DNA from: Patescibacteria group bacterium UBA918
GTDB lineage: Bacteria > Patescibacteriota > Minisyncoccia > Phycocordibacterales > UBA918
Direction: 5' to 3'
Assembly: GCA_002293845.1 (NCBI GenBank)
Contig: DBEA01000001.1
Location: 10,734 to 39,399, forward strand
Length of the DNA stretch: 28,666 bases
The stretch's first letter is position 1; the number at the start of each line of letters is the position of its first letter. Below the pieces are notes generated by a model. That model saw only the letters and a program-made list of their open reading frames with translations. It made no database searches and was not told where the DNA came from. Shown here one piece after another: positions 7,535 to 15,449 of the stretch. The position numbers and the translations under genes were made by a program.

Positions 7535-7891
7535 ATGAAAAAATTCGCTACCGCTTTGGCCATCGGCCTTTTCTACTCTGGTCACGCACATGCCCAATCA
7601 CAGTTGCCTGACGGCCAGTATGTCTCGTATATGTCTGGCCAATGTGCGGCAATTGAGCTGGAGAAGGGAGTGCCGATCAGCTTCAAAGTGGCGGCCACCT
7701 GCCAAGAGCAGGACATGGCCGCGCCGGCGGTTATTGTCCCGAAGAAATCGCTGAAGGTCAAAGGAAATAAGCTGACTCTTGGCGCGGCCAAGCTCCAGGT
7801 AGTCTCGTATGATAACGGCCTGATAAGGGGACGTTGGACATTCCAGGGTCAGACCTATGATGTCGTTTTCATTCGCCAGGACGGCAAATAG
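7535..7891 (+). CDS. Small secreted protein, LxDGxY family, copy 2
   Basis: A 118-residue protein with a clear signal peptide (MKKFATALAIGLFYSGHAHA, cleavage predicted after AHA, residue 20). The mature part begins with QSQLPDGQYVSYMSG, has two cysteines (GQCAA, ATCQE) that could form a disulfide, and contains KVKGNKLTLGAAKLQ and LIRGRWTFQGQTYDVV. The same motif order occurs in the protein at 538-888, so both belong to one unrecognised small beta-rich secreted family. The ATG has GGGAG eight bases upstream. The gene has its own promoter and a strong hairpin after the stop, so it is a single-gene unit. It divides the island into two halves. Confidence 0.75.
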   Translation: MKKFATALAIGLFYSGHAHAQSQLPDGQYVSYMSGQCAAIELEKGVPISFKVAATCQEQDMAAPAVIVPKKSLKVKGNKLTLGAAKLQVVSYDNGLIRGRWTFQGQTYDVVFIRQDGK

Positions 7892-7905
7892 AAACAAGGC
7901 AAACA

Positions 7906-7948
7906 AATACCCATGCCATCAACCTTCCAAGTTGGTGGCGTGGGTATT
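7906..7948 (+). terminator. Long imperfect hairpin after the 7535 gene
   Basis: AATACCC at 7906-7912 pairs with GGGTATT at 7942-7948, with further pairing inside (TGCCA with TGGCG, CAAC with GTTG). No T-tract follows directly. The -35-like TTGGTG of the next promoter lies within the right arm, so it may act as a terminator, a regulator, or both. Confidence 0.45.
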
Positions 7949-7959
7949 CCGTTTATAAT
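7932..7959 (+). promoter_or_regulatory. Promoter of the ATP-grasp operon (leaderless)
   Basis: TTGGTG at 7932-7937 and a perfect TATAAT at 7954-7959 are separated by 16 bases. The ATG at 7967 follows after 7 bases, so the transcript probably begins at the start codon. This argues against the upstream in-frame ATG at 7913. Confidence 0.65.
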
Positions 7960-7966
7960 AAGGGTG

Positions 7967-9196
7967 ATGATGCCGAAATTACTACTCCACAACCTATCGA
8001 TACCATTTAAAGACACGGCGTCTGATATATATGATTTCGACCAAATGGCCCTATTCTTTTCAGAGGCCGGAGATACTGTGGTCACGAGACACTTGCCGAA
8101 TCCTGATTATTTGAAATTTTTGTCCGATTTAGGAGTGATACCTAAGTCACTCAACATTGTTGTAGCGGGTGAAAGTGCTGATCCTTACGTGTTAAGAGAT
8201 AAATTGGAATTGGTCAAAAAAATTCGTCTTGGTGTCAGTGGCGAGACTATTTTTGACGTATTCATGCCATCTCTTTACGAAGAGGAACTGGCAAAAGAGC
8301 TAAATATTCAATACCCGTATGCAACATCACAATATGAACGTTTTGTCGGTAAAAATAAATTTCGTGTCACGGCAAAAAAACTCGGACTGCCTATTCCGAA
8401 CGGGTACCAACATCACCTAACAAGGGTACAATTGTTCGTGTCAGGGGCGAAACTTTTTCTTCTTGGAGCCCGAGAGATAGTAATTAAGCAAGATGATGGT
8501 GTTTCGGGAAGTGGCATAGTACGCATTAAGCGGAGGGCCTTTTTGAGGTTGGCTATGAATGGCCGTATATGGCCAGCTACGCGAGTAGAACCATCAACCG
8601 GACGAGGTTTCGTCGTGGAAAAGTGGGTAGATTCTGTTGTTTATAGACCCAGTGTTCAGGTGTTTATCGATGTCTCGGGTGCTGTTAGGATTCTGTCGGT
8701 CCATGACCAGACGATGCGTGATAATGGCGTGACTTATTCAGGATGTCGATCGCAACACTGGTTACCGGGCGAGATTGTAGCCAATATGAGAGAAATCGGG
8801 CTTATATATGCACAGCATCTGGTTCAAGAACATTTCAGTGGGCATTTTTCAATCGGTGGCATCGTGGATGTGGCCGGCAGACTCTACCTAAATGAGTTAA
8901 ACCCCCGTCGGGTAATCTCGTCTTATCCATATCAGATAATTACTAAGTTAGGGTTTGTCCGTGATACAGTGCCTTATGCAGTGGTTGAAGTGTTCAGTGA
9001 GCGATGGTACGGACTCGATGTCGCTATGCTGCTTAACATTTTTAAAACAGAACTTTATGATAGTCGGAAAGGTAGGGGTATCATACCTTTTGACCTGAAA
9101 TTCATGGCTCATGGTCAGGTCATGTTGATGGTAATCGGTCTTTCGATAAATGACGTGGAAGATCAGATAAAAAAAATATATGAGCACTATTCCTAG
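7967..9196 (+). CDS. ATP-grasp ligase, possibly PGM1-like peptide ligase
   Basis: A 409-residue protein. Residues about 130-320 carry ATP-grasp features: KNKFRVTAKKLGLPIPNGY (central start), IVIKQDDGVSGSGIVRI with K174 for ATP, FVVEKWV, and LNELNPRR with E310 for Mg. The N-terminal 120 residues, ending FMPSLYEEELAKEL, recall the pre-ATP-grasp domain of PGM1, which joins an amino acid to a ribosomally made peptide; the match is by pattern only. ATP-grasp enzymes activate a carboxylate as acyl phosphate and couple it to an amine or thiol. In a RiPP locus it may add an amino acid or form an ester or amide on the precursor. The first gene of a six-gene operon; it overlaps the next gene by 17 bases. 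Confidence 0.75.
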   Translation: MMPKLLLHNLSIPFKDTASDIYDFDQMALFFSEAGDTVVTRHLPNPDYLKFLSDLGVIPKSLNIVVAGESADPYVLRDKLELVKKIRLGVSGETIFDVFMPSLYEEELAKELNIQYPYATSQYERFVGKNKFRVTAKKLGLPIPNGYQHHLTRVQLFVSGAKLFLLGAREIVIKQDDGVSGSGIVRIKRRAFLRLAMNGRIWPATRVEPSTGRGFVVEKWVDSVVYRPSVQVFIDVSGAVRILSVHDQTMRDNGVTYSGCRSQHWLPGEIVANMREIGLIYAQHLVQEHFSGHFSIGGIVDVAGRLYLNELNPRRVISSYPYQIITKLGFVRDTVPYAVVEVFSERWYGLDVAMLLNIFKTELYDSRKGRGIIPFDLKFMAHGQVMLMVIGLSINDVEDQIKKIYEHYS

Positions 9197-10136
9197 GTTG
9201 GTCAGTACTTGGGCCTTAATGCAAACTATCCTGGCCTTGTTTAAGGTGGGTGTGTTTGCGTGTCTAGAGAAGGAAAAAGGGGCGCATCTCTCTATCGTCC
9301 TGGCTGAAAAACTTGACCTGAAGGCAGAGGAATTAGAGGCGTCATTACATTACGTGTCCCTATTATTACCGGGTATTTTGTCGCGGAATCAACTGAATGA
9401 ATACTCACTAGGTGCAGATTATTTCTCACCTTATTTTCAAAACTCTCTATACTTTGCTTTAGCTTACGCGCCGGTGATCAATAAGATTGAACAGATCTTG
9501 GCAGGAGATAGCCTATATGGCGCGGATGTGCAAAAAGATCATAAGTCCCTGGGAATATCGAGCAGGATATTTATCGCGAAGGTCCAGGAAGAACTTCTGG
9601 GCTTGCTTAAGAAAGAAGAATTTGAAGTGTGTGTGGACTTGGGCTGTGGTTCCGGCGACCTGTTGACTGAGATTAAAAGACAGCATCCGTGTCTGGCAGT
9701 GGGTGTAGATGCTTCGAGGGAGAGTCTAGAGGAGTCCTTGGCTATAGATTTCATCGAAGGTGATATTGGCAGCCCTGGTAGTTGGGTCGATTTAATACCT
9801 CCAGGCAAAAAAATCTTTATCGCGAGCATGGTTCTCCATGAGTTACTCGTTGATATCGCACGTATCAAAAGTCTTTTTGGTGAGCTACGGAGGTTGTTTC
9901 CAGGTTCATCGATGTACGTGATTGAATACCCCTGGCTTTCGGACGCTGAGCTTCGGGCGATACCCGAAGACTTCAGACACCTCAATGCCGTCTATTACTA
10001 TATCCACCCTTTGACCAAACAAGGCAGGCCAAGAAGCGACAAAGAATGGTCGTCGGTATTCTCCGACTGCAAAATAAAAAACGTTACACGGTACCAAGGG
10101 TACCGGGGCTGTCTGATTTATAAATTGGCGTTATAG
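9180..10136 (+). CDS. Class I SAM-dependent methyltransferase with N-terminal helical domain, copy 2
   Basis: A 318-residue protein. The N-terminal 100 residues look like the winged-helix/dimerisation part of O-methyltransferases (WALMQTILALFKVGVFACLE, then AEKLDLKAEELEASLHYVS). The SAM motif VCVDLGCGSGDLLTEI is at about 150-165, followed by AVGVDASRESLEES and FIEGDIGSPG, then the EYPWLSDAEL region. The build matches small-molecule O-methyltransferases, such as those of polyketide pathways. The substrate is unknown; context suggests the peptide product. It starts inside the end of the ATP-grasp gene (translational coupling). It is unlike the 6513-7391 methyltransferase outside the SAM motifs. 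Confidence 0.8.
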   Translation: MSTIPRLVSTWALMQTILALFKVGVFACLEKEKGAHLSIVLAEKLDLKAEELEASLHYVSLLLPGILSRNQLNEYSLGADYFSPYFQNSLYFALAYAPVINKIEQILAGDSLYGADVQKDHKSLGISSRIFIAKVQEELLGLLKKEEFEVCVDLGCGSGDLLTEIKRQHPCLAVGVDASRESLEESLAIDFIEGDIGSPGSWVDLIPPGKKIFIASMVLHELLVDIARIKSLFGELRRLFPGSSMYVIEYPWLSDAELRAIPEDFRHLNAVYYYIHPLTKQGRPRSDKEWSSVFSDCKIKNVTRYQGYRGCLIYKLAL

Positions 10137-10216
10137 TTGTTTTCAACGCATAAACTATTGCAGTCATACCCTAATGCTGGCATGATTATTAGCAGGCTGT
10201 ATTTTACAGATTGTCG

Positions 10217-11848
10217 ATGCGGCCAATTTCATCGCCCAGTATGCAATTTTTATCGTCTCAAGAATATATCCAAATCGCCACTGTCGGCTTTTTGGTAATG
10301 TTACAGTATTTAGGACTGGGCGCAGAGTCGCATGGTCTGTTGTCGGTCCTGCCGGTCTTTTACTTATGTTGCGGCAGTTGCAGTAACGGTAATTGTCCGG
10401 CGTGTTGTTCCCAGGGAGGAAGCAGTAGTTCCAGTAGTAGTGGAAGCAGTAGTTCCAGTAGTAGTGGAAGCAGTAGTTCCAGTAGTAGTGGAAGCAGTAG
10501 TTCCAGTTCCAGTAGTAGTGGAAGTAGTAGTTCCAGTGGTAGTTCCAGCGGTCCTTCCACCCCGTTCGTGTATGTGTGGGATGGAGCTAAATATGTAATG
10601 GACAACGATGTGATGTTTGGCAAGCCGACTAGTCGTTTTTCTAATCTTACTGAAGGTAAAGAGCACTATATTAAGGGCAATGTAACTCCAGATAGTTACA
10701 TACTACAAAATGAAGTTAAAATTAATGATGGAAGGGTACGTATTCAGATAAAGGAAATTGAACCAGAGAAGAGTAGCATAGACTTTGTGACGCTAGATAG
10801 TGTATGTCTGGCAGGAGAGCAAATGATTTTTACCAAGTCAGATTTTTCTGGTGAAATAGTAACAACTAGGTCGAAAATGGTCATGGACCTCGAGCGTTCG
10901 CATATTGTTATACGTTCCTCAGTCCCCGGCGATTATGTTGAATTAGCATCTAATTATCTCCAGTCAAGTAAGCGTTCTGTTACACTTAACGATGGGGATT
11001 GGCTAGAGGTTGAGTTTACAAGGTCAGACAATGAGAGTGCCCAATATCTACTTTTAGACTCCTGGTTTCGTGACTGGATGCTGGGAGAGCTCTATCTTAA
11101 AGACCGTTTCATTTACCCTGTGGGGTATTGGATTAAATTCTTTTCCGCCGCAACAGTATCCGCGTTCATTGCATTTGTCGGTTTCTTTAATCCACTAGCT
11201 TCACACAGAACTAACCAACAGGGCAATGATTTACTGCTCGGGGCCTACGGTCCATATCATGCCCATGCAGAAGTGCCTACTAGCTCGAGTGGCTCGAGCG
11301 GGCGCTCCTTAATTATATCTAGTTTTAACAAACACAACACCACTATCGATAGACTGGAGGTGGTAGAACCTAGATATGTTAAACCGGACACTGTAGCAAT
11401 TGAGGTTCCGGACACGGCCTACGATGAAGCAGGTAATGCTCGATTAAGAATTGAAGCTACTAAAAGACATAAAATATCTGGAGTAGGAATAATAAGTGCT
11501 CAGCAACAGCTTGAAAATACCCCGGTCGCTCGTGTGTCATTGCCGTTAGTGAAGGCGACTTTGGACCGAACCGGGGAAGAGTATGCTGATATCTTGGCGA
11601 TGAAGCGAAATGGCAAATACGTCGATACCTTGCCGGGAGACATATTGAGCCTAGAGTTCGACGCTTCCGCCATCGAAAATTCTGAGAATAGCAGATTCAT
11701 CTTGTCAGTCGGGGGTGTCTACAGTTACGCTAACGAGAATGATCAATACCTTGCAGGCGATTGGGTCGATCGTCTGGATACAACTGCCAAACAATTCCTT
11801 AAGGAGACATACATTCAATCTCAAATGAGAGATGTCACAAAAATTTAA
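10217..11848 (+). CDS. 543-residue surface protein with Cys cluster and Ser/Gly tract
   Basis: The N-terminal part is hydrophobic (about 20-50) and ends directly in a cysteine cluster, CCGSCSNGNCPACC (51-64). A tract of mostly Ser with single Gly (about 67-113) follows, encoded by 24-bp tandem repeats. Next is a beta-rich domain beginning FVYVWDGAKYVMDNDV, a type seen at the start of surface-protein domains. A membrane helix lies at 308-324, then AHAEVP at 349-354 in a segment resembling the precursor (10 of 15 residues equal to precursor 50-64). The C-terminal 190 residues are again beta-rich. It may be a second substrate of the YcaO enzymes, an immunity or anchoring protein, or a surface adhesin. 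The ATG at 10217 is chosen; TTG at 10211 and ATG at 10241 are alternatives. Confidence 0.6.
   Translation: MRPISSPSMQFLSSQEYIQIATVGFLVMLQYLGLGAESHGLLSVLPVFYLCCGSCSNGNCPACCSQGGSSSSSSSGSSSSSSSGSSSSSSSGSSSSSSSSSGSSSSSGSSSGPSTPFVYVWDGAKYVMDNDVMFGKPTSRFSNLTEGKEHYIKGNVTPDSYILQNEVKINDGRVRIQIKEIEPEKSSIDFVTLDSVCLAGEQMIFTKSDFSGEIVTTRSKMVMDLERSHIVIRSSVPGDYVELASNYLQSSKRSVTLNDGDWLEVEFTRSDNESAQYLLLDSWFRDWMLGELYLKDRFIYPVGYWIKFFSAATVSAFIAFVGFFNPLASHRTNQQGNDLLLGAYGPYHAHAEVPTSSSGSSGRSLIISSFNKHNTTIDRLEVVEPRYVKPDTVAIEVPDTAYDEAGNARLRIEATKRHKISGVGIISAQQQLENTPVARVSLPLVKATLDRTGEEYADILAMKRNGKYVDTLPGDILSLEFDASAIENSENSRFILSVGGVYSYANENDQYLAGDWVDRLDTTAKQFLKETYIQSQMRDVTKI
10418..10549 (+). repeat. 24-bp tandem repeats encoding Ser7-Gly
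   Basis: Three exact 24-bp units (10418-10441, 10442-10465, 10466-10489) begin GGAAGCAGTAG. A 30-bp variant (10490-10519) and a diverged copy follow. All stay in frame and encode the Ser/Gly tract, so copy number can change by slippage without frameshift. Confidence 0.9.
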
Positions 11849-11851
11849 TCC

Positions 11852-13084
11852 ATGACTAATCAGATGTCATTGAATCGGATCATCGTTTTACTCATTGTCG
11901 TAATCGTCTTAGTGACTGTGGCGGTGCTTTTTTTAAAATTTGTCTTGTCAGGAACATTCGGTGACAACTTGGAAATCAATATTGGTGAGATGCCGTACGT
12001 GGTTAGGGAGGAGGTAATCGACCCTGAGCTCTACAACGAATTTTTATCAAGCGTTGATAACACTGAAGTATTGGGAGGAGAGATCGCTATCGTGAGTGTG
12101 TTAAAAGCGGAGCTGGAAGCGGCTCAGTTGGCTGGCAAAGAAAAAATGTGGGAAGCGTTTTCACTCGATGTCCTAGATGGTCAATACTCAAAAATTTCTC
12201 AGGACCACACCTATTTCTTTTTGTATGGACTGTCGTATCATGGCTCCAGCACAGTTTATATGTATACAGGCAGGCCGTCCAAGGTGATCCCTGGACAAGG
12301 AATATACAACACTTCTCTGTATTTAAGAAATACAGACGGTAAGGAGATTAGAATTGCTGATAATGAATCATATAACGATCCCCTTATGTTGACGCGCATA
12401 CGTTCCCCGAAGTTGTCTGTAAACCGAGATGATTTTTTGTATATTTCTCAATCATGGAACCAGAGTGCACGGGAACCCTCTATAGAAAATGTTGACTCAT
12501 GGAGTATAAGCGTCGGCCACGGTCTATTGTCGGACAATGCGACGACAACCTTGTTTGCTAATGGTTTCGGTGCGCATTGGATATTAGATGGAAAATATGT
12601 TGTCTATCTAAAAAGTGATGGAATTTACGTAAAAAAGTACGATCGAGGGGCTGATCATTTAAATGAAAGAGAGACACCGCTTCAACAATTTCCTTATGGT
12701 TATGGGTATTGGGCCGGATTCCATATGGATGTTTCTAATGATGGCAGATATCTGCTGTTGTCAAATCCGAGACCTGTCGAAGAGGGTAATGCTACCATGG
12801 ATGTCTTAAAGTTGGAGAAGACGAACTTAGTTGACGCTCCAGTAACCGCACGACTCGTCTACAGAATGCCACTTCCTACCGGTTCTAATTCATATTGGCC
12901 ATTATTCTCCCCGGGTAATCGTTTTGTATCACTTCAGACTAGGTCTTCCGTGGACGGTACAGAATATAATAGTATTATTGTATTCGACCTTGTCGACAGA
13001 CGAACGGTCAAGACGATAGATTTCAACGATTTTTATTTCGACAGATCGTTCAATACCGACTGGCTTCCATACTTGGATCTCTAA
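11852..13084 (+). CDS. Membrane-anchored beta-propeller-like protein
   Basis: A 410-residue protein with one N-terminal membrane helix (about residues 9-30, IIVLLIVVIVLVTVAVLFLKF) and a large extracytoplasmic part. From about residue 150 it has repeated blocks of TolB/WD-like character, for example WILDGKYVVYLKSDGIYVKK, SNDGRYLLLSNPRP and FSPGNRFVSLQTRS, ending IIVFDLVDRRTVKTIDF. No enzyme motif is seen. Such propellers usually bind proteins or peptides. It starts three bases after the preceding gene and ends one base before YcaO copy 2, so it is clearly part of the same operon. Possible role: partner of the 543-residue surface protein, or receptor/immunity for the product; inference only. 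Confidence 0.65.
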   Translation: MTNQMSLNRIIVLLIVVIVLVTVAVLFLKFVLSGTFGDNLEINIGEMPYVVREEVIDPELYNEFLSSVDNTEVLGGEIAIVSVLKAELEAAQLAGKEKMWEAFSLDVLDGQYSKISQDHTYFFLYGLSYHGSSTVYMYTGRPSKVIPGQGIYNTSLYLRNTDGKEIRIADNESYNDPLMLTRIRSPKLSVNRDDFLYISQSWNQSAREPSIENVDSWSISVGHGLLSDNATTTLFANGFGAHWILDGKYVVYLKSDGIYVKKYDRGADHLNERETPLQQFPYGYGYWAGFHMDVSNDGRYLLLSNPRPVEEGNATMDVLKLEKTNLVDAPVTARLVYRMPLPTGSNSYWPLFSPGNRFVSLQTRSSVDGTEYNSIIVFDLVDRRTVKTIDFNDFYFDRSFNTDWLPYLDL

Positions 13085-13085
13085 A

Positions 13086-14549
13086 ATGCGTAAGGCATAT
13101 CCATTAGATTCACAATCCCTCAAGGAGGTGGTTGGTTTGCGGGACTATATTAAGCGTAATTTTTTTCAGGCGCGAAGCCCTTTTTTGTCAGAGGGCGTTG
13201 TGCGTCTTGTATTGAGAAGAATCGTACTCATTTTAGTGATCCTTTTGGAAAGGATGTTTGGCGAAAAATTATTAATCGAGAATTTGGACAAAGAATTATT
13301 TTCATTTCGATTGTCCTCTTTGAACCTTCTGCGATATTTGATAGGTACCGGTCAGGCCAATAGTTGGGAATGCGAGGCCTCGAATATTTCTGGGAAGACG
13401 ACGTTTGCTTGCAAAGTGACAAGTGAACGGATGGTTGTTGATGGCAGAGTGGTCTGTGAGGAAGATGTATTGAGTGGGTCTGGAACAAATATCGACCTAA
13501 GTAACGCGCTAAATGTTGCCTGTGCCGAGCTTGTGGAGCGCCGGGTGGCATCTAATTGGGAACGGCAAAAGATCATACGCTCTTCCGTTCGACGTTTGGA
13601 GGATTTGGGAATCAACCATTGGTCACAATCGCATTCTCGCCCGCTAAGTGACAAGGAGCGGGAATTAGAGGTAGGTTGGGTACATTATCAGTCTTTGACC
13701 GGTCATGGGACTATTTTGGTCCCAGCTTCAATGACGTACTTATTTTACGCTAACGAACACTACGATGAAAATATTTTCTTTGACCCAAATTCGAACGGAC
13801 TAGCGGCTCACACTGATGGAGACAGAGCAACCCTTGCAGCTTTGTACGAGATTATCGAGAGGGACGGATTTTTATTGTATTGGCTAACAAAAACGCCACC
13901 ACGTAGAATTAATAAAGCCAGCATTAAGGATGATGAAGTACAGATGTTCTTGGATACCCTGGATAAACGGGCAATAGATGTGGAATTGCTAGATTGCAGT
14001 TCAGACCTCGGTGTGCCAGTGATAGTTGGTGTGCTGATAGATCGAAAGGGTAAATCTGTCCATGTGGATGCGGCCGCCTCTATGAGTGTGTCGACGGCGG
14101 TCACCAAGGTGGTCACGGATGCTTTGAGGTGGAATCCAGATATGTATGACAAATCACCAACAAATATGAATCCTGCTGAACTCTTTTCAATTCCCGAGAG
14201 GAGGCGCATGTGGTATTCTGATCCTTTACGTTTCAAGATTCAAGATTTTCTGGTCGGAGAGGAGATCGACTATCAGTCATACGTCTCGAAATTCTCAACC
14301 ACTTTGCCGGAAAGGGAGTTGGTGGTTTTATTGCAGAAATTTTCAGCCTTAAAAAAAGCGGTGTATGTCCATTCATTCAGGAACGAATTAACTGAAATTT
14401 CCGGTTTAAGTGTTGTTCGTGCCTTTGTCCCAAGTCTTCTTCATATGTATTTCATTGAACGTAATAAACCGGTTTTGTCCGACCGTCTGCATAGTTTCGG
14501 TCCAATAGACGCTACGGACATTAACGATGTTCCCCATCCTTTTGTTTAA
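13086..14549 (+). CDS. YcaO-family cyclodehydratase, copy 2
   Basis: A 487-residue YcaO. ATP/Mg-site motifs are ACAELVERR at 145-153, TLAALYEIIERDGFLLYW at 249-266 and VVTDALRW, and GWVHYQSLTGHGTILVPA matches the YcaO central region. The C-terminus is VPHPFV, the same tail type as copy 1. The third motif has Asp where copy 1 has Glu. A hydrophobic stretch at 40-58 (RLVLRRIVLILVILLERMFG) suggests membrane association or a buried helix and has no match in copy 1. The gene starts one base after the previous stop and is followed by its own SagB gene. Two distant YcaO-SagB pairs suggest two ring types, two core regions, or two substrates. Confidence 0.88.
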   Translation: MRKAYPLDSQSLKEVVGLRDYIKRNFFQARSPFLSEGVVRLVLRRIVLILVILLERMFGEKLLIENLDKELFSFRLSSLNLLRYLIGTGQANSWECEASNISGKTTFACKVTSERMVVDGRVVCEEDVLSGSGTNIDLSNALNVACAELVERRVASNWERQKIIRSSVRRLEDLGINHWSQSHSRPLSDKERELEVGWVHYQSLTGHGTILVPASMTYLFYANEHYDENIFFDPNSNGLAAHTDGDRATLAALYEIIERDGFLLYWLTKTPPRRINKASIKDDEVQMFLDTLDKRAIDVELLDCSSDLGVPVIVGVLIDRKGKSVHVDAAASMSVSTAVTKVVTDALRWNPDMYDKSPTNMNPAELFSIPERRRMWYSDPLRFKIQDFLVGEEIDYQSYVSKFSTTLPERELVVLLQKFSALKKAVYVHSFRNELTEISGLSVVRAFVPSLLHMYFIERNKPVLSDRLHSFGPIDATDINDVPHPFV

Positions 14550-14558
14550 TATAAGAAC

Positions 14559-15299
14559 ATGAGCGAACCATTTTTTGACTACATCAGAGCAAATACCAAT
14601 ACCGCGTCCAATAAGCTTTATGGATTGGAGGAAGAGGAGAAGCTCTATGCTAGGGTTGAATATCTCAAATTACCAGACTTCAGCTTCCCTGATGTTCAGC
14701 TCCGTAGTGCCATGCTTGCGCGTGCAAGTACCCGTTCCTTTGTCGACCAATCGATTTCTCTCAACAAACTCTCGCAATTGTTGGGTTCAAGCATTGCTGT
14801 TTCAAACGATAGCAAAGGTATGAGGAAGTATACCTTTCCCTCCGGTGGCGGCCTTTATCCAATTGAGACCTACTTATTGGTAAGTCATGTCGAATCTCTA
14901 ACTCCAGGGTTATATCATTACTCGTCAGTGAGCCATTCCATTGGCCTCATAAGAAACATAGATGATGAATTGCGGCAAGCGATGAGGGTTCTTTTAAGGC
15001 CAATGCAGACCGATACCCTACCATCGCTATATATTTTGATGAGTGTAGAAAAGAGTCGCTGTATACAAAAATACGGATCGTTGATATACCCACTCACTTT
15101 TATGGAGGCAGGGCACCGGGGCCAAAATATTTTTTTAGTTGCGGCAGCCATGGGTGTCGGCTGTTGTCCAATTGGTGCCCCTTTATATGAGGAGATGAAC
15201 AAAGCCCTGATCCTAGACGGGGTTAGTGCTCATTATGTATATGGCTTGGCGGTCGGTCTGGCTAAACGGAATCGTAATAATACAGATAGTCATGATTAA
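14559..15299 (+). CDS. SagB-type FMN dehydrogenase (azoline oxidase), copy 2
   Basis: A 246-residue nitroreductase-fold protein. The family signature FPSGGGLYPIETYLLV is at residues 93-108. The Lys-Tyr pair (K171-Y172, in IQKYGSLIYPLTFMEAGH) is in place, as is the GVGCCPIGAP segment near the C-terminus. It would oxidise azolines formed by the adjacent YcaO copy 2 and is the last gene of the operon that begins with the ATP-grasp gene. It differs strongly from copy 1 outside the motifs. A TAATAT lies six bases before its ATG, so an internal leaderless start is conceivable but unproven. Confidence 0.87.
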   Translation: MSEPFFDYIRANTNTASNKLYGLEEEEKLYARVEYLKLPDFSFPDVQLRSAMLARASTRSFVDQSISLNKLSQLLGSSIAVSNDSKGMRKYTFPSGGGLYPIETYLLVSHVESLTPGLYHYSSVSHSIGLIRNIDDELRQAMRVLLRPMQTDTLPSLYILMSVEKSRCIQKYGSLIYPLTFMEAGHRGQNIFLVAAAMGVGCCPIGAPLYEEMNKALILDGVSAHYVYGLAVGLAKRNRNNTDSHD

Positions 15300-15370
15300 C
15301 TTATCCAGCTCATGAATCTGTCCCCCACGACCCATTCGTCTGGTCGACGAGACATTTGCTCGATAAAGGC

Positions 15371-15449
15371 GGAGTCATTTTACGAATCATGTCGTACTAT
15401 TTTGTACATAGTTTGGCTTGCGCGTCGATCTCTTAGATTAAATGACTCC
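15371..15449. terminator. Inverted repeat at the end of the RiPP operon
   Basis: GGAGTCATTT (15371-15380) is repeated inverted as AAATGACTCC (15440-15449). A smaller stem, ACTAT/ATAGT around TTTGTAC, lies between. It spans the gap between the convergent SagB copy 2 and ICMT-like genes. A role as terminator for both is plausible, not shown. Confidence 0.35.

Noticed and set aside
7913..7966. An earlier ATG start for the ATP-grasp gene.
   Set aside because: It overlaps the hairpin and the promoter; the ATG at 7967 is 7 bases after a perfect TATAAT.
10418..10549. A CRISPR-like repeat array.
   Set aside because: The units are directly adjacent with no spacers and keep the reading frame of a protein.
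10332..10666. Several overlapping ORFs on both strands across the Ser/Gly repeat, encoding Val- or Thr-rich peptides.
   Set aside because: They are by-products of the in-frame 24-bp repeats; only the frame of the 543-residue protein has sensible sequence on both sides.
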